Shown piece after piece: positions 1 through 5,660 of a stretch of DNA of 10,297 nt. Location: the NCBI GenBank assembly GCA_016929175.1, contig JAFGJI010000178.1:1-10297 (forward strand), given 5' to 3'. Origin of the DNA: Thermoplasmatota archaeon (GTDB lineage: Archaea; Thermoplasmatota; Penumbrarchaeia; Penumbrarchaeales; Penumbrarchaeaceae). The notes beneath the pieces were generated by a model, which was not told where the DNA came from, ran no database searches, and worked only from the letters and a program-made list of their open reading frames with translations. A program made the translations under genes and the position numbers. Positions within the stretch are counted from its first letter, which is position 1, and every line of letters starts with the position of its first letter.

Positions 1-182
1 CCGACAAACAAAGCTATGAGGGAAGACCCGAACGTTCCAGCATAGAAGGCCTCACCCCTCAGGTTATTGTTGGCCCTCTCCAAGACCATATCTATATCCG
101 GATTGCTATCATACATCTTCTGGCCCATCCAGGATACAAAAGGTACGGACATCCAGAACTTGTAGTAAGGGGATACTGCCAA
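1..182 (-). CDS. FlaJ/TadC-like membrane platform protein of a type IV filament or secretion system (N-terminal fragment)
   Basis: Partial gene; only about 60 codons lie inside the window and the rest continues past the left edge. The visible protein reads MAVSPYYKFW... and then has motifs typical of the soluble start of FlaJ/TadC proteins (a PDIDMVLERAN segment, residues about 28-38), followed by the beginning of a hydrophobic stretch (SSLIALFVG). FlaJ/TadC proteins are the inner-membrane platform that the secretion ATPase turns or pushes to assemble pilin-like filaments. Its position directly behind such an ATPase is the classical archaeal motor-platform gene pair and is the main support for the call. 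Start choice: a TTG at 182 lies six bases after a perfect GGAGGTG. An ATG at 197 in the same frame would add five residues and overlap the ATPase stop, but it has a poorer ribosome site. Identity beyond the family cannot be settled from this fragment. Confidence 0.75.
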   Translation of the reverse strand, partial: MAVSPYYKFWMSVPFVSWMGQKMYDSNPDIDMVLERANNNLRGEAFYAGTFGSSLIALFV

Positions 183-183
183 C

Positions 184-2199
184 TCACGCACCTCCATGAG
201 AGTGTTTTATCTGCTCCCTGTCGGTCTGTGTTGGAAGACCTGGTAAAATGGCTGGAGCCACGGTATCCTTATGGGTGGGGGATACTTTTTCTTTGTGGAT
301 CTTGTCGAAAATGTGCATGCCCTCCGATATGTCGACCTTGTAATTCTCACGCATTATCTCTATTACCTTCTCCGGGTTCTCGTAATATTCGGCGACAATG
401 CTACTCACATCCTTGAACATCCTTACCTCGTTCCGTACCATCCATTCGATGACCTCGGCCCGTCTGTTGAGCTCGGTGACGACCTCGTCACGGGTCATAT
501 CATCCATGTCCATTATCTTCTCGTAGAGGTTGGAATGCCCCCCGAAAACGAATGTGTCCCCTGCTGGTTCCCATTTGTAGACCCGGTTGGTGATTATTTC
601 AAGACTGGTGGGCTCGATCCCGACTATCTCGACAAGTTCGGTCACTCTTCTTACTCTCATGCCTTTGACCCTGAGCTGATTATGGATCGCAACGAGATTG
701 AGCGCCTGGATAAGCACCCTGGGTATGGATATCGGGGGGTTCTCGAGCCTGTAGACAATGGATTTGACCGAATCAGCGTGCATCGTTGAATAGGTGATGT
801 GACCGGTGGCCATTGCCTGGAACATGGTCATGGTCTCCTTCCCCCTGACCTCCCCCACCAGGACATATTCGGGCCTCTGCCTGAGTGCCGCTCTCAGTAG
901 CTGATACATGTCTATATCCGTGTCCTTGCCGCTATCGGCGGAACCCCTGGTAAGTCCAGCTATCCAGTTCTCGTGAGGCAGGTTCACCTCTCTTGTGTCT
1001 TCTATGGATATTATCTTGGCAGAAGGGGGTATGAATATGGAGACAGCGTTCATGGTCGCTGTTTTTCCGGAAGCGGTACCGCCGGCGAATATCATGGAAT
1101 CACCGTACTGGACCGCCATCCATATGTGGGCTGCCATTTCGGGAGAGATCGTTCCGAACTTGACAAGGTCCGTTATGGTGAGTGGGTCCTCCTTGAACTT
1201 ACGAATGGTGAAGCTCGAACCCCTTGTTGTGACCTCCCTGCCATAGGTCGCATTCAGTCGGTGGCCTTCCGGAAGTGTCGCATCCAGAATTGGATCGGCC
1301 ACCGAGATGCTCTTTCCAGCCTTCTGGGATAGCGAGACCACGAAACCTTCAAGCTCCTCATCGGTTTCGAATTTAATGGTCGTCTGGATGGACCCGAAAT
1401 CCCTGTGGTAGATGAATATCGGGATATTGGTCCCATCGCAGGATACATCCTCCACTCCAACATCCATCATGATGGATTGAATTCTTCCGTATCCAATGTA
1501 TTCCCTCTTGATGTAATACATGATGGGATCGAGGAAATCCTCGTTGACACTGGTCAGGAACATGGAATAATCCTTCAGGATGGTCATCACTTCGGACTCG
1601 ATGAACTTCTCCTTCTCCTCGTTGGTCTCCATGGCCTTTCTGTCGTATTTCAGGGATTTGTTGAAAGTCTCTATGATGAAATCGTAAACCTCCTTCTGTT
1701 TGGGCGCAAGTTGGGGCTCCACTGGATGGTAAATGAATTCGTTCGTCTCCTTGTCCAGGTATATTTCGACATACACGTACTTCGATCCAAGGTCGCGGGT
1801 GTCGATCTTTTCCAATCCTTCCAGGATAACGCTGTCCTTCGACTCCTTGGTTCTCGGAACCTTGTATATGTGTATCTCCTTTTGTTGTTTCTTGAAGAGT
1901 CCCTTGAACGAATCCGTGATCTTCCTGAAGGAAACGGGATCGCCCTTCTTTTCTTCATTCACATCAACGTCCCCATCATCACCCGCCCGAGCAGGGGGCG
2001 CTGACAGTACCGATGGTTTGGAGCCATCTGCTGCAGCATCTGGACCAGGACCGGTGGATGGACCTGTCCTCTCCGGCAGGACATGGACCCGAGGTGCCGT
2101 GGGAGGTGAGATACCTTCGATCCTATTCTGCTTGACCGTGGACGATCCCCCGGGTTGATCTCTACCCTGGAAAATGTCCTTTTTCTTGGAACCCGTCAA
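184..2199 (-). CDS. Archaeal type II/IV secretion system ATPase (GspE/FlaI/TadA family)
   Basis: A 671-residue hexameric motor ATPase that powers assembly or secretion through a FlaJ-like membrane platform, acting at the cytoplasmic face of the membrane. Visible motifs in order: Walker A GGTASGKT (residues 373-380), an Asp-box-like segment ISIEDTREVNLPHE (397-410), Walker B with catalytic glutamate VLVGEVRG (446-453), and the His box ATGHITYSTMHADS (464-477). These are all intact, so an active enzyme is expected. The first 95 or so residues are a Pro/Gly/Asp-rich, probably disordered tail, and about 40 polar residues trail the C-terminal domain. The N-terminal domain (about 110-340) precedes the RecA-like core. 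The start is TTG at 2199, placed by the GAGGGGGT site five bases upstream; an in-frame TAG lies shortly further upstream. It is followed after one base by the FlaJ-like gene. No archaellin, pilin or other archaellum gene is visible, so I do not call it ArlI; pilus or secretion roles are equally possible. Confidence 0.95.
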   Translation of the reverse strand: MTGSKKKDIFQGRDQPGGSSTVKQNRIEGISPPTAPRVHVLPERTGPSTGPGPDAAADGSKPSVLSAPPARAGDDGDVDVNEEKKGDPVSFRKITDSFKGLFKKQQKEIHIYKVPRTKESKDSVILEGLEKIDTRDLGSKYVYVEIYLDKETNEFIYHPVEPQLAPKQKEVYDFIIETFNKSLKYDRKAMETNEEKEKFIESEVMTILKDYSMFLTSVNEDFLDPIMYYIKREYIGYGRIQSIMMDVGVEDVSCDGTNIPIFIYHRDFGSIQTTIKFETDEELEGFVVSLSQKAGKSISVADPILDATLPEGHRLNATYGREVTTRGSSFTIRKFKEDPLTITDLVKFGTISPEMAAHIWMAVQYGDSMIFAGGTASGKTATMNAVSIFIPPSAKIISIEDTREVNLPHENWIAGLTRGSADSGKDTDIDMYQLLRAALRQRPEYVLVGEVRGKETMTMFQAMATGHITYSTMHADSVKSIVYRLENPPISIPRVLIQALNLVAIHNQLRVKGMRVRRVTELVEIVGIEPTSLEIITNRVYKWEPAGDTFVFGGHSNLYEKIMDMDDMTRDEVVTELNRRAEVIEWMVRNEVRMFKDVSSIVAEYYENPEKVIEIMRENYKVDISEGMHIFDKIHKEKVSPTHKDTVAPAILPGLPTQTDREQIKHSHGGA
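189..195 (-). promoter_or_regulatory. Ribosome binding site GGAGGTG for the FlaJ-like gene
   Basis: On the minus strand GGAGGTG is followed by six bases and TTG at 182. The site is built from the last Gly-Gly-Ala codons of the upstream ATPase, so the two genes are translationally coupled. It is the reason for preferring the TTG start over the ATG at 197, whose own first codons overlap this site. Confidence 0.7.
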
Positions 2200-2204
2200 A
2201 ATGT

Positions 2205-2212
2205 ACCCCCTC
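2205..2212 (-). promoter_or_regulatory. Ribosome binding site GAGGGGGT of the secretion ATPase
   Basis: Reading the minus strand, GAGGGGGT is followed by ACATT and the TTG at 2199. No ATG lies in frame nearby and the frame is closed upstream by TAG, so this site fixes the TTG start. Confidence 0.65.
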
Positions 2213-2294
2213 GATCGTTCCGAACTCCGCTAACAGGCATTTTTCTGGCAATTTTGAATACCATTAAATCGTTGATATCACGTTACCAGGAGAG

Positions 2295-2305
2295 TAATAT
2301 ATAAT
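2295..2305 (-). promoter_or_regulatory. Putative archaeal TATA box for the secretion ATPase operon
   Basis: The plus strand reads TAATATATAAT, an AT-only island that reads ATTATATATTA on the minus strand. If used leftward, transcription would begin about 25 bases away, near 2270-2275, giving a leader of roughly 70-75 bases before the TTG at 2199. The element is nearly symmetrical, so its direction cannot be told from sequence alone; it could instead serve the carbonic anhydrase gene. Confidence 0.45.
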
Positions 2306-2307
2306 GG

Positions 2308-2320
2308 TTTTTATATTAAT
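2308..2320 (+). promoter_or_regulatory. Putative archaeal TATA box for the gamma-carbonic anhydrase gene
   Basis: TTTTTATATTAAT closely resembles the archaeal TATA consensus TTTATATA. Start of transcription would be expected near 2342-2347, leaving a leader of about 35-40 bases before the TTG at 2381. It lies only two bases from the other AT-rich box, so TBP could bind just one at a time if both are real. Confidence 0.5.
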
Positions 2321-2334
2321 GGTCGGCCAGGGAA

Positions 2335-2352
2335 ATCCCCGGGATACATCCC
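2335..2352. repeat. Short alternating inverted repeat ATCCC-C-GGGAT-AC-ATCCC
   Basis: The middle arm GGGAT (2341-2345) can pair with ATCCC on its left (2335-2339) or on its right (2348-2352). It sits where transcription of the carbonic anhydrase gene should start. It could be an operator half-site arrangement or a small leader structure, but with five-base arms and one-to-two-base loops chance is a fair explanation. Confidence 0.3.
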
Positions 2353-2370
2353 GCGGCCGTAATATTCAAC

Positions 2371-2378
2371 AGGTGATC
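2371..2378 (+). promoter_or_regulatory. Ribosome binding site AGGTGATC of the gamma-carbonic anhydrase gene
   Basis: AGGTGATC is an exact eight-base match to the archaeal anti-Shine-Dalgarno partner GGAGGTGATC. It is followed by GT and the TTG start at 2381, which decides for TTG; an ATG four bases later is out of frame. Confidence 0.75.
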
Positions 2379-2380
2379 GT

Positions 2381-2899
2381 TTGAATGACAGCACTGAACA
2401 CCCAAAGGTCGCGGAGGGGTGCTACGTGCATCCAACGGCTCTGATGATGGGGAAGGTAAAGGTATCAAGGGATTGCTCTATCTGGCCATACGCTGTTCTC
2501 AGGGGTGATGAAGAGCCAATATCGATCTCCGAAAGGAGCAACATCCAGGATGGTGTGATGATACATACGGACGAAGGTTTCCCCGTTTCGATAGGCAAGG
2601 ATGTGACGGTCGGCCATGGGGCTGTGATCCACGGTTGTATCATCGGAGATCGTTGTATAATCGGCATCAGGTCAACTATCCTTAACGGAGCAGTCATCGG
2701 TGATGGATGCATCATAGGGGCCGGGGCGGTCGTCACACCGGGAACGATCATACCGCCGAACAGCATGGTGGTGGGGATCCCCGGCAGGGTAAAAAAGCAG
2801 GACCCGTCCTTCTCCGAGGATGCACTCAATAACTCAAGGATATACGTCGAGCTGGCAAGAAGGCATCTCGGGGGCGGGTTCGCAACCTATTCTCCATGA
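2381..2899 (+). CDS. Gamma-class carbonic anhydrase-like protein (left-handed beta-helix, hexapeptide repeat)
   Basis: A 172-residue protein of the gamma-carbonic anhydrase/PaaY/YrdA group, the usual length for this family. These are trimers whose interfaces hold a zinc or iron ion and interconvert CO2 and bicarbonate, though many members have no proven activity. The likely metal ligands are all present: H62 (in MIHTD), H79 and H84 (in VGHGAVIHGC). The family's conserved Arg and Asp (R41, D43 in LRGDEE) and the Asn-Gln-Asp group (N54, Q56, D57) are there too. Hexapeptide repeats of the form [IV]-G-D-x-C-I run from about residue 20 to 130, followed by a C-terminal helix (145-165). It lacks the acidic loop typical of methanogen Cam, so it is closer to the CamH/PaaY branch. 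It starts at a TTG with a very strong ribosome site, is divergent from the secretion ATPase, and its end overlaps the end of the converging membrane protease gene by 13 bases. Substrate remains unproven. Confidence 0.93.
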   Translation: MNDSTEHPKVAEGCYVHPTALMMGKVKVSRDCSIWPYAVLRGDEEPISISERSNIQDGVMIHTDEGFPVSIGKDVTVGHGAVIHGCIIGDRCIIGIRSTILNGAVIGDGCIIGAGAVVTPGTIIPPNSMVVGIPGRVKKQDPSFSEDALNNSRIYVELARRHLGGGFATYSP

Positions 2900-5532
2900 T
2901 CCAATCCGATCTCCGGTTCGACCACCCAGGTCAAACCAAAAGGTGCCAACCCCCAGGTGAGGTATGACCCGAAAAATACCATCCATCTTGCGGCTCCTGT
3001 CCTGTTCCTACACCATATGTAAAAGGCGGCTGCATCCAATAACGGCATTGCAAGTAAGAAGAACGAGAAGATATCCAAGCCTCTCCCCGTCAAGTATATG
3101 ATCCCGAACAATGCAGATAGTCCCGAGTGCACTATCAGCATCACTGCGGGTCCTGGCTTTCTTCGTGTGATCCTTTTCGATAACCAAACATGACAGTGTC
3201 CAACCCATTCTCCGAGGAACAGCCCACCGAAGAATATGGAGGTCGCGAATACCATTAGGGAAACGGCCATCAGAAAAAGCGTCAAGGTCGGTATATCATT
3301 CCAGACCACCTCGAGGAGAATATCGGAATAATCGAAGAGGAAATGCATGGATATGGAGGCATGAAGCCCGACCTTGACGAAAAGGTAACCGAATATGAGT
3401 CCGTGAACGAAAGTGGGAACCACCTTCCATGGGCCCCAACTCAGATGAGCAAGCCCAAAAAGAGCTGCTGAAAGAAGTATGAAGAAAAACTCTCCATACC
3501 CAAAATTCCCGGTCCCGCCCACAAGCTGCCTCCACTGGATGCCTCTTCCTTCTTTCAAGGAGTGATATATCAGCATGGGGATCCCGATGAGGACCGATCT
3601 ATTCGATATCTCTTCCCAGACGGAAGCGTCAGCCAGGAGGAACATCCTGATCCATATCGGGGTTTCCTGAGAAAGTATACCGAGCCCGGGGGTGGGCTGC
3701 TCGAATATCTCGAACATCCAGTATACTCCATAGAAGAAGAACATCGCCCCCAGGAATGCCTTGGCCGTGACAGCAAGGTCATTCTTACCGTAAAGGAACC
3801 ATTCGACACCGGACCTCCCCGGTCCCGGGTAGGTCCTGCTCCAAAGTGGCTTCAAAGTACGGTGAAGGAGCACACCCACAGATAGAAGACAGGCCATCGA
3901 TATCAGAACGAACCAGATCACTGCCCCCCACCCTACGATCGGGAAAGGGAACGTCAGGAACAAACCCGGTATCGGCAATATCAGCGACACCCAGTTCGCA
4001 AAATGAAAGGTGTTCTCGGAATGGACCGACACCTCCCCCCCGGAAAGGAGATCACCCGGTCCGAGCCGGTAGACTATATCGTGGCCGAAGAAATCCTCAC
4101 TCTCATCCATCGGAGAGATATTCGATCCCTGAAATACCACCCTGGGGGGTTCAGAGAAGTCCTTTCGGTTGAAATCAGCCCAATCGGCAGACAGGATCAT
4201 ATCCAGATCTTCTGGTGCACCCGTTGAATACGAACCCAGATCGTACGGATCAGGGACCATTCTGAAACCGGGAGAGCGGTCCTCGAGAAGAGTGATATTG
4301 GATCTGAAGCTGAAGCCACAAGAACCGCCCCCATGAAGAACTACCTCAAGGGTCGGGTTCCCATTCATGGAGGTCGGAGCCCTGAACATGGTCCCGTAAC
4401 TTCCCCCCCCTCCAAGAGACAGCCAATATGTCCGACCATCAACAAAAACGCTCATCGGGCAATGTACCAGGATATCATCATATTCGATCTTCAAGGAACC
4501 ACTGGCCTGGACCAGGCCAGCAGCATCGAGGATCAGTTCATAGTAAGCGCCCTGATATAGCTCTATCTCTCCATCATGGATGAGCTTTTCCGGACCTTCA
4601 TCGACCTGATCGTAGAGCTGGTCGGTACCGGACAGCACCTTGATGATCGAGATCGTATCGTTAAGGATCCCGCCTTCGATCGGACCGCCCCGCCAGCACA
4701 GGTAGGACCAAACGGAAGATGTGACGTTCCCGTCCCGGTATGTGATATGAAAGGTGTTCCAACCCTTCTCGATCACACCCGGTTCCTTCAATGACCATCT
4801 GCCTTCGGAAAGGACCACCAGGTCCGTTATTCCACCTCTCCCCGTTTCCAGACGGTAATCTCCTATCTTTGCCTCATCGATACCCGTACCATCGAAGGTC
4901 AATCCGTCTTCAGGGAGAGAGGAGGACAAAGGAGTACATACGGAAAGATGTTCGGATAATATGGGCAATGGATGAGGAAATAAATTCTCCACTATCTCGA
5001 GCTCCCAGGGACCGAGCCACCTCAAGGAAATGTTTTCAACGGGACCATCCGGAGGATGGCTCCCGAACATGTAGCCCGGGACCTTGGGTCCAAAGTAAAC
5101 ATCATAGGTTCCGACCTCCAGCAATCCGGCATGGCGGGTGTACAACATCGGCCTGCTCCCATTTCCGATCGACGGCAGCAGGCTGGATGACAAGGTCCCG
5201 GTCCCGTTAAAGAAGACCACCTCAAAGGGGATGGACGGAGCCCTGTCCCCACTGAAGAACATCCGAACATCGAACGGGTCCCCGGCCGGGACGGATGCAG
5301 GAAGGAGGAGTTCGATATCCTCATTTTCCAGAGGGACATAGGGCAGGGTAAAACCACCATCGAGCGAGGATACATATTCCCTCGGAACATTCTCGATCGT
5401 GTATGGCAGGGAGACCAGGATCGCTACACAATTTGACACCAACACCACACCTATCAGGATCGTTGCCCACAATGAGGGGACGACACCCTTTCCCCAATTG
5501 AAAACGGCGATCTCGTTACTGTTACCTGCCAC
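2887..5532 (-). CDS. CPBP (CAAX/Rce1-like) intramembrane protease with a large extracytoplasmic N-terminal region
   Basis: An 881-residue membrane protein. A single hydrophobic segment (residues about 19-42) is followed by a beta-rich ectodomain of roughly 470 residues, then from about 515 by multiple membrane helices. The C-terminal part has the three CPBP signatures: EEISNR (640-645, EExxxR), FGLAH (692-696, FxxxH) and HFLFD (730-734, HxxxN/D), the predicted glutamate/histidine active site of Rce1-type proteases. The ectodomain has seven N-x-S/T sequons (N109, N124, N167, N269, N291, N412, N471) and four cysteines (199, 279, 358, 405), fitting a glycosylated surface face. I do not recognise a known fold in it. 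The start is GTG at 5532, supported by GGAGTGATC and an upstream in-frame TGA. CPBP proteins process prenylated proteins in eukaryotes and have mostly unknown substrates in archaea; substrate here is unknown. It stands alone between two divergent or convergent neighbours. Confidence 0.9.
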   Translation of the reverse strand: MAGNSNEIAVFNWGKGVVPSLWATILIGVVLVSNCVAILVSLPYTIENVPREYVSSLDGGFTLPYVPLENEDIELLLPASVPAGDPFDVRMFFSGDRAPSIPFEVVFFNGTGTLSSSLLPSIGNGSRPMLYTRHAGLLEVGTYDVYFGPKVPGYMFGSHPPDGPVENISLRWLGPWELEIVENLFPHPLPILSEHLSVCTPLSSSLPEDGLTFDGTGIDEAKIGDYRLETGRGGITDLVVLSEGRWSLKEPGVIEKGWNTFHITYRDGNVTSSVWSYLCWRGGPIEGGILNDTISIIKVLSGTDQLYDQVDEGPEKLIHDGEIELYQGAYYELILDAAGLVQASGSLKIEYDDILVHCPMSVFVDGRTYWLSLGGGGSYGTMFRAPTSMNGNPTLEVVLHGGGSCGFSFRSNITLLEDRSPGFRMVPDPYDLGSYSTGAPEDLDMILSADWADFNRKDFSEPPRVVFQGSNISPMDESEDFFGHDIVYRLGPGDLLSGGEVSVHSENTFHFANWVSLILPIPGLFLTFPFPIVGWGAVIWFVLISMACLLSVGVLLHRTLKPLWSRTYPGPGRSGVEWFLYGKNDLAVTAKAFLGAMFFFYGVYWMFEIFEQPTPGLGILSQETPIWIRMFLLADASVWEEISNRSVLIGIPMLIYHSLKEGRGIQWRQLVGGTGNFGYGEFFFILLSAALFGLAHLSWGPWKVVPTFVHGLIFGYLFVKVGLHASISMHFLFDYSDILLEVVWNDIPTLTLFLMAVSLMVFATSIFFGGLFLGEWVGHCHVWLSKRITRRKPGPAVMLIVHSGLSALFGIIYLTGRGLDIFSFFLLAMPLLDAAAFYIWCRNRTGAARWMVFFGSYLTWGLAPFGLTWVVEPEIGLDHGE
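4502..4520. repeat. Perfect 19-base inverted repeat inside the CPBP protease gene
   Basis: CTGGCCTGG, one central A, then CCAGGCCAG: nine-base arms with no mismatch. It encodes Ala-Gly-Leu-Val-Gln-Ala-Ser of the ectodomain (residues about 338-344). It may be a chance outcome of codon choice or a protein-binding or hairpin site; nothing nearby favours either. Confidence 0.5.
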
Positions 5533-5534
5533 TC

Positions 5535-5543
5535 GATCACTCC
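5535..5543 (-). promoter_or_regulatory. Ribosome binding site GGAGTGATC of the CPBP protease gene
   Basis: On the minus strand GGAGTGATC differs from GGAGGTGATC only by one missing G, and lies two bases from GTG at 5532 (seven bases from the GGAG core). It supports GTG as the start; an in-frame TGA at 5548-5550 rules out a longer protein. Confidence 0.7.
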
Positions 5544-5570
5544 GGCCTCACTTGGGTACGACATTGGCGT

Positions 5571-5583
5571 TCATAAATTATTC
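5571..5583 (-). promoter_or_regulatory. Putative archaeal TATA box for the CPBP protease gene
   Basis: The minus strand reads GGAATAATTTATGA across this site. Transcription would begin about 25 bases away, near 5545-5550, giving a very short leader of some 15 bases that just contains the ribosome site. Confidence 0.4.
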
Positions 5584-5597
5584 CACACCTACCCAAA

Positions 5598-5624
5598 TGA
5601 TTATATCGCATTTGAACCTTATAA
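5598..5624 (+). promoter_or_regulatory. AT-rich promoter region of the Lhr-like helicase gene
   Basis: Two TATA-like stretches, ATTATATC (5600-5607) and CTTATAAC (5618-5625), precede the helicase frame. From them transcription would start near 5630 or 5647 respectively, very close to the point where the coding frame opens (5625). This leaves little room for a leader and would fit a leaderless or nearly leaderless message. Confidence 0.35.
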
Positions 5625-5660
5625 CGAGGATCGATCAACAGTTGGGTTGGGATAATCATT

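Noticed and set aside
184..2199. Naming the ATPase as archaellum motor ArlI/FlaI
   Set aside because: The motor motifs are shared by all archaeal type IV filament and secretion ATPases, and no other archaellum gene is visible.
2961..2980. Possible terminator hairpin GGTAT...ATACC after the carbonic anhydrase gene
   Set aside because: Stem of only five pairs with a ten-base loop, no following T-run, and located inside the protease coding sequence.
4791..5210. Open frame of 139 codons on the plus strand opposite the protease gene
   Set aside because: It lies wholly opposite a well-supported CDS, and the composition of its product (many Arg, Ser, Pro) is that of an antisense shadow.
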